The translations under genes were made by a program, and so were the position numbers. DNA of 64,000 bases from Marivivens sp. LCG002 (GTDB taxonomy: Bacteria; Pseudomonadota; Alphaproteobacteria; Rhodobacterales; Rhodobacteraceae). Location: NCBI RefSeq assembly GCF_030264275.1, contig NZ_CP127166.1:107001-171000 (forward strand), given 5' to 3'. This document shows positions 38,003 to 47,751 of the stretch, one piece after another (within the stretch, counting starts at the first letter, position 1; each line of letters starts with the position of its first letter). The notes under the pieces were generated by a model. The model saw nothing but the letters and a program-made list of their open reading frames with translations. It had not been told where the DNA came from and made no database searches.

Positions 38003-38676
38003 CCGAGCTCTCCTTGTTTGCGCAAATAAGCTGCGGCGAGTGTGGTTTCATCAAAAACAAGATTCAAAAGAGGCGTGACACGCTCGGCCAGCATCTTTTC
38101 GTGGTCCGCCAAAGTCATTTCGGGGTCCGTAATCAAGGTCAGATAGCAAGGCATCCAAAGGTCATGGAGAAGCGTGGCGAAGTGCCCGATATCGAGCGAT
38201 GTGCCCGCGCGCGTGACAAGCTCATAAGGCCGAAGACGGTCTTCGATTGCACCAATGAGAAGGAGTGTCGTGCTCCGGAAACGCGTGGAAAGCTCGGTTT
38301 GGGGCCGACGGATGGCCGAAGCTTCTGCATATCGCCAGATGCGCCGCGTCGCGATGGCGAGCGTTTCCTGCGAAATCTCGGTAAGAAAATCCAGAATAAT
38401 CTCGGACAGTGGAACACCTTCAAGGCGTGGACGTCGCGAGCCTTGGTCCCGTTTGGCCTGTGTGCCTTCTTCTACGATGGCGACCAGGATTCCATCCTTC
38501 GATCCAAAATAATTGAACACAGTCGGCGCCGAAACATCACAGGCTTCGGCGATATCCGAAATCGTCGTCGCGTCGACGCCCTTGGTCTCAAAGAGCTCGA
38601 TTGCCGCTGCCATTATTTCCTCGCGGCGACGCGCCTTTTTTCGATCCCGAAGCCCGGGTTCTGCATCTTTGGGCAT
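37999..38676 (-). CDS. TetR family transcriptional regulator
   Basis: A 225-residue protein with the N-terminal TetR helix-turn-helix (REEIMAAAIELFETKGVDATTISDIAEACDVSAPTVFNYFGSKDGIL) and a helical ligand domain. It is the first gene of the operon with the amidohydrolase and DUF3237 genes, and divergent from a polyamine-type ABC operon 101 bp away. The inverted repeat at 38721-38746 is its likely operator for both directions. Confidence 0.9.
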   Translation of the reverse strand: MPKDAEPGLRDRKKARRREEIMAAAIELFETKGVDATTISDIAEACDVSAPTVFNYFGSKDGILVAIVEEGTQAKRDQGSRRPRLEGVPLSEIILDFLTEISQETLAIATRRIWRYAEASAIRRPQTELSTRFRSTTLLLIGAIEDRLRPYELVTRAGTSLDIGHFATLLHDLWMPCYLTLITDPEMTLADHEKMLAERVTPLLNLVFDETTLAAAYLRKQGELG

Positions 38677-38720
38677 CTGTCTCTCTTCCGTAGGGAAAGT
38701 TTTTATCCTCTTAAAATTTT

Positions 38721-38746
38721 TATTGACTAAAAAATTTGTGTCAATA
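38721..38746. promoter_or_regulatory. Inverted repeat in the TetR / ABC transporter divergent promoter
   Basis: TATTGAC (38721-38727) and GTCAATA (38740-38746) are perfect inverted arms with a 12-bp AT-rich spacer. TTGACT inside the left arm also works as a -35 box for the ABC operon, so repressor binding would cover the promoter. Confidence 0.6.
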
Positions 38747-38776
38747 ACTTTTGATCAAACTTCTAGGTAGGCGACC

Positions 38777-39853
38777 ATGCTTGAAATCAAATCGCTGGCG
38801 AAAACATTCGGTTTTGGATCGAGTGCGTTTGACGCGCTCCGCTCCATCGACATCGCGATTGAAGAAGGAGAGTTTTTCACACTTCTGGGCCCATCAGGGT
38901 GTGGGAAAACAACTTTGCTGAGGATCATCGCGGGCTTTGAGCACCCGACTGGCGGCCAATTGATTTTGGACGGTTCCGATATTGCGACAACCCCGCCGAA
39001 CCGACGCCCGGTGAATACCGTGTTTCAAAGTTACGCGCTCTTTCCGCATATGACTGTCGCGGAAAACGTGGCCTTCGGCCTTGAGGCGCGCGGGGAAAAC
39101 CCTTCGGCAATCGCGCCTCGGGTAAAGGAAATGCTCGAAATCGTGCAGATGTCGCATCTCAGCGACCGCAAGAGCAACCAACTGTCGGGAGGCCAGCAGC
39201 AACGCGTGGCCTTGGCACGTGCTCTTGCCCCACGACCGCGTATTCTGCTTTTGGACGAGCCACTTTCAGCGCTCGATCTGAAACTTCGCAAACAGATGCA
39301 GGTCGAACTGAAACGGCTCCAGCGAGAACTGGGACTGACTTTCATCTTTGTCACACATGATCAGGACGAAGCTTTGACCATGTCGGACCGTATTGCGGTG
39401 ATGGAAGGGGGCACACTCCAACAAGTTGCCGATCCGCGGACCCTTTATGATCGACCAGCGAACCGTTTCGTCGCCGAATTCATCGGGGATGCCAATTTCC
39501 TTGACGCAACACTGACGGACGGAACTGTGACGCTCTCCGGTGGCGCAAAGGCGGCGGCTCCTTCTGGAACAACAGCAAAGGGTCAAGTCACCGTTATGAT
39601 ACGTCCCGAGCAGATCGTTATCGGAGCAGGGCCTCCTGAGGCGATCGCACTTGAAGGGATCATCGAGACATTGGTGTTCTCGGGCACCGATACCCATGTC
39701 AGCATTCGTTTGCAGGACGGGGCGCGACTTGGCCTGAGGGCGCAGAACACCGCACACGCGGGGACGGAGTTGAAAGAGGGACAAAAGCTTCAAGTCGCCC
39801 TTCCGATGACCGCGATACGCATCTTGCCGAAAGGCCAAGCAGATGTCGGGTAA
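38777..39853 (+). CDS. Polyamine-type ABC transporter ATPase (PotA-like)
   Basis: A 358-residue ATPase: Walker [15 protein letters not shown]-loop [14 protein letters not shown], signature [17 protein letters not shown], Walker [13 protein letters not shown], switch [12 protein letters not shown], and a C-terminal TOBE domain ([28 protein letters not shown]). This layout is that of PotA/PotG importers for spermidine or putrescine. The permease ATG lies 11 bp inside its end. Neighbouring amidohydrolase genes suggest an amide or opine-like ligand instead of a plain polyamine. Confidence 0.9.
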   Translation: MLEIKSLAKTFGFGSSAFDALRSIDIAIEEGEFFTLLGPSGCGKTTLLRIIAGFEHPTGGQLILDGSDIATTPPNRRPVNTVFQSYALFPHMTVAENVAFGLEARGENPSAIAPRVKEMLEIVQMSHLSDRKSNQLSGGQQQRVALARALAPRPRILLLDEPLSALDLKLRKQMQVELKRLQRELGLTFIFVTHDQDEALTMSDRIAVMEGGTLQQVADPRTLYDRPANRFVAEFIGDANFLDATLTDGTVTLSGGAKAAAPSGTTAKGQVTVMIRPEQIVIGAGPPEAIALEGIIETLVFSGTDTHVSIRLQDGARLGLRAQNTAHAGTELKEGQKLQVALPMTAIRILPKGQADVG

Positions 39854-40766
39854 ACTTTCCTCAAGAGACCAAGCCCTTTTCAAGGCAGAAACGCAACGTC
39901 GCTGGTCCCTTGCTCTCCCCGCGCTCGCAGTGATCGTTCTTCTGTCGATACTGCCTCTTTTTATCATGGTCGCCTATTCCTTCATGACTGCAGGGCAATA
40001 TGGCGGCGTAACCTCTGGCTTTTCACTGGATGGCTGGATTGCGGTTTTCTTTGAACGCGACTTTTTCGATGACAGTCTGATCCCTGCGACGGCACATCTT
40101 GCGATCCTCGGGCGGTCGGTGGGCTTGGCTTTTGCGACAACGCTCTTGACGGCACTATTCGGAATTCCGACGGCTTGGTTCATTGCCACCCGACATCCCT
40201 CGGCCAGAGCGTTCTGGATGTTCCTCATCACGGTGCCGTTCTGGACCAACCTCCTCGTCCGCACCATTGCGATACAAGAGGTGATCCGCGCAGATGGGAC
40301 GATCAACCGGGCATTGATGGGACTTGGGCTGATCGATGAACCTTTGCAAATGATGTTCACCAACGGCGCGGTGCTCTTGGGGATGACCTATGTCTTCCTG
40401 CCGCTCATGGTTTTGCCTGTTTATTCCGCTATCGAGCGCTTCGATTTCAGATTGGCCGAGGCGGCCTATGATCTCTATGCATCCCGTTTCCACTGCCTGC
40501 GCAAGGTCGTTCTTCCACTCATGTGGCCGGGGATCGTTGCCGGGTCGATCCTCGTTTTTATTCCCGCCCTAGGCGCCTATGTCACGCCGCGCCTCATGGG
40601 CGGCGGCCGCGCGATGATGTGGGGTAACCTGATCGATCTTCAATTCGGTCAGGGCAGAAACTGGCCACTCGGAGCGGCCTTGTCGATCACTCTTACGCTT
40701 GTCGTTCTGGTCGCACTCGTTTGGTATGCGCGGCGCGATGCAAGGGGGGAACGAGCCGATGGCTAA
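39843..40766 (+). CDS. Polyamine-type ABC transporter permease 1 (PotB-like)
   Basis: A 307-residue permease with about six membrane spans beginning [25 protein letters not shown] and an EAA loop ([29 protein letters not shown]). The [21 protein letters not shown] segment is typical of PotB/PotH. It pairs with the next permease and overlaps it by 8 bp. Confidence 0.9.
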   Translation: MSGKLSSRDQALFKAETQRRWSLALPALAVIVLLSILPLFIMVAYSFMTAGQYGGVTSGFSLDGWIAVFFERDFFDDSLIPATAHLAILGRSVGLAFATTLLTALFGIPTAWFIATRHPSARAFWMFLITVPFWTNLLVRTIAIQEVIRADGTINRALMGLGLIDEPLQMMFTNGAVLLGMTYVFLPLMVLPVYSAIERFDFRLAEAAYDLYASRFHCLRKVVLPLMWPGIVAGSILVFIPALGAYVTPRLMGGGRAMMWGNLIDLQFGQGRNWPLGAALSITLTLVVLVALVWYARRDARGERADG

Positions 40767-41562
40767 GCATCGTTTTGAAGTCTCTTTCTTTCCCGGCGTC
40801 ACGATCATTGCGATGACCACCTTTCTTGCTCTCTATATCCCTGTCCTCATCCTTGTGATCAACGCGTTCAACGGCGGGGAAACTGCAAGCAGTTGGGAAG
40901 GCGCATCGCTGAGATGGTTCACTGCCGCCTTTGAAAATGAAGCGTTTCGCCGCGCTGCTTACAACTCGTTGCTCGTAGCCTCGATTGCGGCCATCCTCTC
41001 GACCACTTTTGCGACAATGGCAGCTATGGCTGTGACACGTGGACGCCCGTTCAAAGGGCAGGGCGGTATCTTTGTCATCATCAATCAACCGTTGCTAGTT
41101 CCCGAGATCGTCTTTGCCATTGCGCTGATGATTGTTCTTTCACAGATCAAGCAAGCCACAGGCTATCAGGGGCTTGGCTATATAATTGCGGCGCATACGA
41201 CCTTTTGCATTCCATTCGCATTCTTGCCGATCCGGGCACGGCTTTCGGGAATGGATCTTACGTTGGAAACCGCGGCGATGGACCTCTATGCGAGCCGCTT
41301 TTACACCTTTCGGCGTGTGACACTGCCGCTATTGGCGCCCGGAATTCTTGCCGGCTTTATGTTGGCGTTCGTTGTGTCGCTCGACAACGTCGTGGTCAGC
41401 AGTCTTGTCAAATCACCAGGGCAGGAAACTCTGCCAACCTATTTGATGAGCGAGCTTCGCCGCAATCTCACATCGGAAATCTACGCAATTTCAGCCTTGT
41501 TGCTGTTTGCGAGCATCTCTGTCGTCGCGGCCTCTGGGCTCCTCACGCGCACTAGAAATTAA
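40759..41562 (+). CDS. Polyamine-type ABC transporter permease 2 (PotC-like)
   Basis: A 267-residue permease from ATG 40759 ([18 protein letters not shown]) behind GGGGGAAC. Six spans are predicted, with the EAA loop TLETAAMDLYASRFYTFRRVTLPLLAPGIL and the SLDNVVVSSLVKSPGQETLPTYL segment typical of PotC/PotI. It completes the channel with the preceding permease. Confidence 0.9.
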   Translation: MAKHRFEVSFFPGVTIIAMTTFLALYIPVLILVINAFNGGETASSWEGASLRWFTAAFENEAFRRAAYNSLLVASIAAILSTTFATMAAMAVTRGRPFKGQGGIFVIINQPLLVPEIVFAIALMIVLSQIKQATGYQGLGYIIAAHTTFCIPFAFLPIRARLSGMDLTLETAAMDLYASRFYTFRRVTLPLLAPGILAGFMLAFVVSLDNVVVSSLVKSPGQETLPTYLMSELRRNLTSEIYAISALLLFASISVVAASGLLTRTRN

Positions 41563-41605
41563 CCAATAAGAAACTGCCAAACCCTATCCAACCTCGGAGG
41601 CTACA

Positions 41606-42640
41606 ATGAAACTTTCCCCTTCTCGTACAGCTCTTCTTGCCGGGCTTGCGCTACTTGCACAGCCTGCATTCGCAGAAGGCAAATTGAACATTTACAACTT
41701 CGGGCTCTACACCCCTCCCGAGCTCTTGGAGAAATTCGTAGAGACCTATGATGTCGAAGTTTCTTTGACCGACTTCGCCGCGAACGAAGAAGCCATCGCG
41801 CGTATCCAAGCTGGCGGTCACGGCATGGACGTGGTTGTTGTAAGCGGCTACTTCATCCCCGCCTATGTGGAGCAAGGTCTTTTGATGGAGGTTAATGCTC
41901 CAGCGATGGAGAATTTTGCCAATGTTGCCGACGAATGGAAGTCGATCCCGACCGACCCCGAGCGCAAATATACTGTGCCTTGGGTTTGGGGAACGACAGG
42001 CGTCATGGTGAACACCAAGGTCTATGATGGCGACATCAATACGGCGGCTATTTTCCTCGAGCCGCCTGAAGAGCTCAAAGGCAGCATCAACCTTGTGCCT
42101 TCGATGAACGACACCATTGATATGACACTACGTTATATCGGGGCAGAACCCTGCACGACCGACCGCGAAAGTCTCAGCAAGGCACGTGATCTTTTGTTGG
42201 CCGCCAAAGAAAACTGGGCCTCCGTCGACTATCCTTCGTTCGAAAAATTCATCAACGAAGATCTGAATGCCTCTATCTTCTGGAGCGGCGCCGCCGCCCG
42301 TGTGCGTGGCCTGAACGAGGGTTTCGCCTATGGCTGGCCTGCAACGGGTTACATGCAGTGGATGGATCACGTCGCGGTTCTGTCAGACGCCTCCAATGCC
42401 GAAAATGCAAAGCTCTTCATGAATTTCATCATGGATCCAGAGAATGCGGCGATGATCTCGAACTATACGATGTACAATAACGGCATTGCAGGTTCCGAAC
42501 CCTTTATGGACCCGGCTTTGGTGTCGGCGCCAGAACTTGCGGTTCCCGACGAACTCAAGTCGGCCGCAATCGAACAGACTCTTTGCGCTCCCGAAGCACA
42601 AGACCTTTACACACGGATCTGGACCGAGCTCACCCGATAA
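41606..42640 (+). CDS. Polyamine-type ABC transporter substrate-binding protein (PotD/PotF-like)
   Basis: A 344-residue periplasmic protein with signal peptide RTALLAGLALLAQPAFAEG. Mature features such as LNIYNFGLYTPPELLEKFVE, YTVPWVWGTTGVMVNTKVYDG and EGFAYGWPATGYMQWMDHVAVL match the PotD/SBP type 1-like polyamine-binding family. It follows PotC by 43 bp behind CGGAGG. The true ligand is open. It converges on the response regulator gene, 17 bp away, without a clear terminator. Confidence 0.9.
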   Translation: MKLSPSRTALLAGLALLAQPAFAEGKLNIYNFGLYTPPELLEKFVETYDVEVSLTDFAANEEAIARIQAGGHGMDVVVVSGYFIPAYVEQGLLMEVNAPAMENFANVADEWKSIPTDPERKYTVPWVWGTTGVMVNTKVYDGDINTAAIFLEPPEELKGSINLVPSMNDTIDMTLRYIGAEPCTTDRESLSKARDLLLAAKENWASVDYPSFEKFINEDLNASIFWSGAAARVRGLNEGFAYGWPATGYMQWMDHVAVLSDASNAENAKLFMNFIMDPENAAMISNYTMYNNGIAGSEPFMDPALVSAPELAVPDELKSAAIEQTLCAPEAQDLYTRIWTELTR

Positions 42641-42657
42641 ATTCAAGGGATGGCTGA

Positions 42658-43983
42658 TTAGTCATCCCCGTCCAGATCACTGTCGGACGTAAGACCATAG
42701 CGCCGCATCTTGTCATTCAGGGTGCGGCGCGGAATACCGAGCGTTTCCGAAGCGCGAAGCGTGTTCCCATGGTGCGCGTCCAATGCGGCAGCAATTTCAC
42801 GGGCCTCGAATTCGGCGACGCGGTCCGCAAGAGACTGCGGGCTCTCGCGGGCGACAGTCGTTCCCGAAATGTCGAAAAGCCCCAATGCAAAAGCCTCGGC
42901 GCTTGCTTTCAATTCACGCACATTCCCTGTCCATGCAAGGCGCTTGAGTTTTTGCTGAATTGTCCAAGGGATTTCAGGATCGGCTCGACCATATCTGCGC
43001 GCAGCCAAATGCGCATAATGCGAGAAAATAAGTGGGATGTCTTCTCCAGCTTCGCGCAAAGTCGGCGCCGCAAGCTCTGTTCCCGCCAGTCTGAAATAAA
43101 GATCGGGCCGAAAATCTTTGACCTGCCTCAATGGAGATTTCGTCGTCGCAATCACCCTGATGTCGAGAGGACGAGGCGTGGTTTCACCAATCCTTTCCAC
43201 TGCCCGTTCCTGAAGCACCCGAAGCAGTTTGGGCTGAATTGAGGGAGGCATCGACTCGACCTCGTCCAAAAGGAGCGTCCCACCGTTTGCGGCTTCGAGT
43301 TTGCCTTCGCGCCCACTTGCATCATGGGCAAATACGCCCGACCCATGCCCGAAGAGCACCACCTCGGCCATCGTTTCAGAGAGCGCTGCGCAATTGAGCG
43401 CGACAAAGGGACCCTTGGAGCGCGCGCTCTCCGCGTGGATTGCTCGGGCTGCAAGCTCTTTACCTGTTCCCGTCTCTCCCAAGATAACCACGTCGAGATC
43501 AACGGAGGCCAGTTCCGAAATCCGTGCCCGAAAGGCCCGCATTGCGCGCGAACGTCCAAGGAGCCGAACATCTTCTCGCTCGCACAAGACCCCTTGGAGA
43601 CGTGCCACTTCGCGCTTTGCTGCCTCGGCCTCGAGTGTGCGACGGATCACCGAGAGCAGGTGGGTCGAGTCATACGGTTTTTCAAGAAAGTCCTCGGCGC
43701 CCGCACGAATGGCTTCGACGGCATGAACGACATCGCCATGCCCGGTCAAAATTACGACCGGAACCCCGATTGATTTTTCGCGAAGTGCGCGGATCAGCGC
43801 GATCCCGTCCATTTCAGGCATACGCAAGTCGCTGACCACCATATCGGGCAGGGGCGAAATTTCTGCAAGAAGATCGCGCGCGGCGGAAAACGAACGGATC
43901 TCATATCCTGCCGCTTCGACAAGATCGGCCAAAGCCGAAAGGTGGTCGAGGTCGTCGTCAACGATATAGATCGTGCCCGTCAT
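42658..43983 (-). CDS. NtrC/DctD-type response regulator lacking the GAFTGA loop
   Basis: A 441-residue regulator. The receiver (1-120) has DDD acidic residues, phosphorylatable Asp 52 (VVSDLRMP), T80 and K112. The AAA+ domain has Walker A GETGTGKE (about 169-176), Walker B GGTLLLDEVE, and an arginine-finger region. A Fis-type helix-turn-helix ends it (HGNTLRASETLGIPRRTLNDKMRRYG). The sigma54-contacting loop, normally GAFTGA, reads GVFAHD at residues 216-221, so sigma54 activation is doubtful. Its ATG overlaps the sensor kinase stop. Confidence 0.9.
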   Translation of the reverse strand: MTGTIYIVDDDLDHLSALADLVEAAGYEIRSFSAARDLLAEISPLPDMVVSDLRMPEMDGIALIRALREKSIGVPVVILTGHGDVVHAVEAIRAGAEDFLEKPYDSTHLLSVIRRTLEAEAAKREVARLQGVLCEREDVRLLGRSRAMRAFRARISELASVDLDVVILGETGTGKELAARAIHAESARSKGPFVALNCAALSETMAEVVLFGHGSGVFAHDASGREGKLEAANGGTLLLDEVESMPPSIQPKLLRVLQERAVERIGETTPRPLDIRVIATTKSPLRQVKDFRPDLYFRLAGTELAAPTLREAGEDIPLIFSHYAHLAARRYGRADPEIPWTIQQKLKRLAWTGNVRELKASAEAFALGLFDISGTTVARESPQSLADRVAEFEAREIAAALDAHHGNTLRASETLGIPRRTLNDKMRRYGLTSDSDLDGDD

Positions 43984-45710
43984 GCAGTTTCGTTCTCCTG
44001 CGTGGCAAGAGGGAGTGTCACCGTAACCTGAGTTCCCGATTGCTCTATGGAGTGAATATCAAGCTCTCCCGAGAAATCGGCAAGGATTACCCTGCAAATA
44101 GATAGCCCAAGACCGAGACCTTCGCCTGTCTGCTTTGTGGAAAAGAAAGGATCTGCGACCCGAGGCAAGTCGGCGTCTTTGATCCCTGTGCCGTTATCGG
44201 TGACTGTAAACACCGCCTTGGGTCCGATTTTTTCCAGATTGATCCTGATCTTTGGGTCGGGCGTCGTCTCCAGAGCATCAAGCGCATTGAGCAGAAGATT
44301 AGTGACCACCTGTTCGATGCGGACATTGCCCGCCATGACGTAAACCGCTTCGGTGGGCAGCTCGAGAAGAGGCTTTACCCCGACAGCGCGCGCCCTCGGG
44401 AGAACGAGTTCAATCGCGGACCTCAGGGGTGTGCGCAGGTCGATCAGGCTCAGCTCGACCGTGTCCTTGCGCGCAAAACTCTTGAGATGTTTCGTCGTTC
44501 TTTGCATGCGGCGGATCATATCGCGCGCCTTGACGATGCGCCCGCTGGTTTTCCGATCATCCTTGCCAAGGCCAATCTCGGCGGCGGACAACGAAGCCTC
44601 CATTGCGGCCAGAGGCTGGCTTATCTCATGCACGATTGCAGCGGACATGCGGCCCATCGCAGCCATCTTTTCAGTATGGATCATAACCTCTTGAGCGGTC
44701 CGAAGATCGGTCTCTGCCTGCTTTCGCGCCTCGACCTCTCTGGCAAGTTCTGCTGTGCGGGCGACCACCATCGCTTCGAGTTTTTCAGACTGAGACAGAC
44801 GCATCGCAATAATCTGGCGGCGCTGCTCAAGGCTTTTGAGTGAAGCCGCGACCGCAAGACCTGCCATGGCCGCGAGCGCGGCCCAACCAAATGCGATAAG
44901 GTAAAGCCCTTGCATAGGACGGGCGGCAAAGACCTGTCCACGCGTTGCGGCAACTGGTCCAAGGCGCGCGATCCATGTGTCACCTTGCGCATTTTCACCC
45001 TCGGGTGGGCGGGTGAAAAGCGGCTCGACTTCGGCGATGTCCACACCCTCATAGGCGCGTGTCTCGAGCAAGAAGGACAAGGTATCCTTGGAGAGGGGAA
45101 CCAGAGGGCGATACTGCCATTCGGGGCGTGCAGACAAAAACACCATCCCGAATTCATCGGCCAATCCGACATCGGCTTTGGCAACCCGCCAGGTTTGTTG
45201 GAGCGGACGCAAATCGAGTTTGACCACCATAACGCCCTCTTTGCCTTCGAACTCGACCCGAGAGGACAAAAAGTAACCCGGAATACCCGTCGTCACGCCG
45301 ATGGCGTAAAGCTGGCCTTTGCCAAAGGCGAGCGCATCTTGGAAGTAGGGGCGGAAAGCGTAGTTTTGTCCAACAAAGCTCCCCGGTTCCTTCCAGTTCG
45401 ATGCCGCAATGGTTTTGCCAGAGGCGTCGATCAGGAAAAGCTCATCGGCTCCCGCATGATCCGCGATCATTTCAAGATATTCATTTGCGGCATCAAGCGA
45501 GCCTGTGCCTGCCAATGCCTGACGGACGCGGGCGTCTTCTGCTGCAACGGCGGGGAGGGCGCGCAATCGGTCGATTTCCGCGCCGACCGCACGGGTCGTC
45601 AGAAGAAGGGTCTGGTCAAGTTCGGCACGCGCTGCTCGGAGCAGCGTGGAATAGGAAACGAACCAAGCCAGAGCAGCCGCAAAAAAGGCAAAGAGAAGCG
45701 CGCGCGCCAT
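43980..45710 (-). CDS. DctB-type sensor histidine kinase
   Basis: A 576-residue kinase. It has an N-terminal membrane segment (ALLFAFFAAALAWFVSY), a periplasmic double-Cache/PAS-like sensor (residues about 35-270, with FLIDASGKTIAASNWKEPGSFVGQNYAFRPYF) and a second span (LIAFGWAALAAMAGLAVAAS). A HisKA domain (SAAIVHEISQPLAAMEASL) and an HATPase (VTDNGTGIKDADLPRVADPFFSTK, GLGLGLSICRVIL) follow. DctB relatives sense organic acids. ATG 45710 follows GAGGTGAAC. It probably controls the neighbouring TRAP transporter through the cognate regulator. Confidence 0.9.
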   Translation of the reverse strand: MARALLFAFFAAALAWFVSYSTLLRAARAELDQTLLLTTRAVGAEIDRLRALPAVAAEDARVRQALAGTGSLDAANEYLEMIADHAGADELFLIDASGKTIAASNWKEPGSFVGQNYAFRPYFQDALAFGKGQLYAIGVTTGIPGYFLSSRVEFEGKEGVMVVKLDLRPLQQTWRVAKADVGLADEFGMVFLSARPEWQYRPLVPLSKDTLSFLLETRAYEGVDIAEVEPLFTRPPEGENAQGDTWIARLGPVAATRGQVFAARPMQGLYLIAFGWAALAAMAGLAVAASLKSLEQRRQIIAMRLSQSEKLEAMVVARTAELAREVEARKQAETDLRTAQEVMIHTEKMAAMGRMSAAIVHEISQPLAAMEASLSAAEIGLGKDDRKTSGRIVKARDMIRRMQRTTKHLKSFARKDTVELSLIDLRTPLRSAIELVLPRARAVGVKPLLELPTEAVYVMAGNVRIEQVVTNLLLNALDALETTPDPKIRINLEKIGPKAVFTVTDNGTGIKDADLPRVADPFFSTKQTGEGLGLGLSICRVILADFSGELDIHSIEQSGTQVTVTLPLATQENETA

Positions 45711-45728
45711 GTTCACCTCGGCAAAGAA

Positions 45729-45753
45729 GGGACGCGTGCAATGCACGCGTCCC
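45729..45753 (-). terminator. Perfect 12-bp hairpin between the TRAP operon and the sensor kinase
   Basis: GGGACGCGTGCA and TGCACGCGTCCC pair perfectly around a single A, so a few central bases must open to form the loop. On the minus strand TTCTTT follows. It separates the TRAP permease 3' end from the kinase gene and probably terminates or attenuates. Confidence 0.65.
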
Positions 45754-45768
45754 CGATGTGGTTTAGTT

Positions 45769-47751
45769 TCATGCGGCGACCTCGGGGGTCCCGCTTCCTC
45801 TGGACTGATGCCAGTTCAGCGCGAGCAGAGCCACCACGAGCGCCGCCCCCACAAACTCGATCGTGAGCGAGGGCCAGAACAAGCCAATGATCCCCGGAAG
45901 CAAGAGTATACGCATCCAGATCTGCATGGGTCGGAACAGGAAGCCTTCGAGCACGCCCGCAAAGGCGACGAGCCCGAGGATTGCGATCGCTCCGCTCCAG
46001 AGCACCATCGGCAGCGGACCACCAAGGATGATTTCCTCGTTGAAAACCATAAACAGCGGAATGAGATAGAGACCCTTGGCGTATTTCCATGCCTGAACAC
46101 TCGTCTCCATCGGTTTGGACCCCGCAATGGCCGCACCTGCAAAGCCTGCCAGTGCCACAGGCGGCGTCACGTTGCTGTCTTGCGAATACCAGAAGACCAG
46201 CAAATGCGCTATCAAAAGCGGCACGCCAAATTCTTCTGTCAGGGCAGGACCCACGAGGATTATCAACACGATATAAGCGGCGGTCACGGGCAGCCCCATG
46301 CCGAGGATCAGGCTCGCGATGACGACAAGGACAAGCGCAAGGACAAGGTTTCCGCCAGAAAACGCGATCATCATTGCCGAGAACTTCAGCCCTAGACCCG
46401 TCAAGCCGACCACGCCGACAATGATACCCGCAACTGCACAGGCCATTGAAACAGCTACAGCGTTACGTGCACCGAGTTCCAACGCCTCGAGCGAAAGGAC
46501 GAAACCGCGACGGCACAGCGCAATAAAGCCGTTCATCGTGGGGCCAGAGCCTGCAAATGTCCAAAGGGCGCGAGCAGAAGCGGCGACGATGATCGACAAA
46601 ATCGCGTAAAAGCCGACGCGCATCGGAGAATAGCCAGCGACAAGCATCGCAACCAAGGCCACAAGCGGAAGAAGGAAATGCCAGCCTTCCGCCAGAACCG
46701 TTTTGGTGCGCGGCAATTCGGACGCAGGGAGACCTGTCATGCCTTGTTTCACGGCTGCGATGTGGACCAGCAGATAGACAACTCCGAAGTAGAGGAAGGC
46801 AGGAAAAATAGAGACAAGAACGATGTCGACATACGGCACCCGCGTGAATTCCGACATCAAGAACGCCCCTGCACCCATCAGTGGGGGCATGATCTGGCCG
46901 CCTGTGCTCGCAGCCGCTTCAATACCGCCTGCCTGAGCAGGGCGGTAGCCGAGCTTTTTCATAAGCGGGATGGTAAACGCCCCAGTCGTCACCACGTTGG
47001 CAATGGCAGAACCCGAGATCGAACCCATGCCCGCAGAAGCGATAACAGCGGCCTTGGCGGGCCCACCACGGCTGCGACCCGTCGCAGCGTATGCAAGATC
47101 GATAAAGAACTTACCCGCGCCGGTGACTTCCAAAAACGCGCCAAAGAGCACGAAGATAAAGACAAAGGTCGCCGCAACCCCGAGCGGAATACCAAAGATA
47201 CCTTCTGCACCGAGGGTCATCTGGCTTGCAACGCGCTCCAGCGAGTAGCCGCGGTGATTAAGGATACCGGGCATCCAGTCGGCGAGAAAGGTCAGTTCCC
47301 CACGAGAGCCCGCAAAGGCATAAGCGATGAAGAGCGCGCCTATGATTGTCATCCCGAGCCCGACCGCGCGGCGCGCACCTTCGAGGACGACGAGGACGCT
47401 CAAGATTCCCATCCAGACGTCAATCTGGCGTGGGAATACCTGATTGGCGATGGTGTCGATGTTGAGCGGCACCCACGCGCCCGCTGCAATCCCCGCAAGA
47501 ATTAAAGGCCCATCGATGGCCCATCCGAGCGGACCGCGTGGTTTGTCGCGACCGAATGCCGGATAAATCAGGAAACACAACACCAGTATAAAACCGAGGT
47601 GTATGGGTCTTTGGAAAAAAAGGCCAAGTGGCTGAACGCCCGCTACCCATAGCTGAAAGAGCGATAGCGTGATCCCGATGACGACGATTGCACGCCGCAC
47701 TAGGGGCGGTTGGGCTGGATGGTTGGGAGTCTGGACAGAGTCTGTTGTCAT
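45769..47751 (-). CDS. TRAP transporter fused permease (4TM-12TM, TAXI type)
   Basis: A 660-residue integral membrane protein combining the small DctQ-like part and large DctM-like part, as in TAXI-TRAP systems. LFGAFLEVTGAGKFFIDLAYAATGRSRGGPAKAAVIASAGMGSISGSAIANVVTTGAFTIPLMKKLGYRP is the DctM core (about 210-280), with ~16 hydrophobic spans overall. It uses an ion gradient to import an organic acid captured by the TAXI protein encoded upstream. It overlaps the DUF1850 gene by four bases. Confidence 0.92.
   Translation of the reverse strand: MTTDSVQTPNHPAQPPLVRRAIVVIGITLSLFQLWVAGVQPLGLFFQRPIHLGFILVLCFLIYPAFGRDKPRGPLGWAIDGPLILAGIAAGAWVPLNIDTIANQVFPRQIDVWMGILSVLVVLEGARRAVGLGMTIIGALFIAYAFAGSRGELTFLADWMPGILNHRGYSLERVASQMTLGAEGIFGIPLGVAATFVFIFVLFGAFLEVTGAGKFFIDLAYAATGRSRGGPAKAAVIASAGMGSISGSAIANVVTTGAFTIPLMKKLGYRPAQAGGIEAAASTGGQIMPPLMGAGAFLMSEFTRVPYVDIVLVSIFPAFLYFGVVYLLVHIAAVKQGMTGLPASELPRTKTVLAEGWHFLLPLVALVAMLVAGYSPMRVGFYAILSIIVAASARALWTFAGSGPTMNGFIALCRRGFVLSLEALELGARNAVAVSMACAVAGIIVGVVGLTGLGLKFSAMMIAFSGGNLVLALVLVVIASLILGMGLPVTAAYIVLIILVGPALTEEFGVPLLIAHLLVFWYSQDSNVTPPVALAGFAGAAIAGSKPMETSVQAWKYAKGLYLIPLFMVFNEEIILGGPLPMVLWSGAIAILGLVAFAGVLEGFLFRPMQIWMRILLLPGIIGLFWPSLTIEFVGAALVVALLALNWHQSRGSGTPEVAA

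Noticed and set aside
40155-40493. Minus-strand frames inside the polyamine-type permease genes
   Set aside because: They are shadows of the EAA-loop permeases and are rich in charged repeats without homology.
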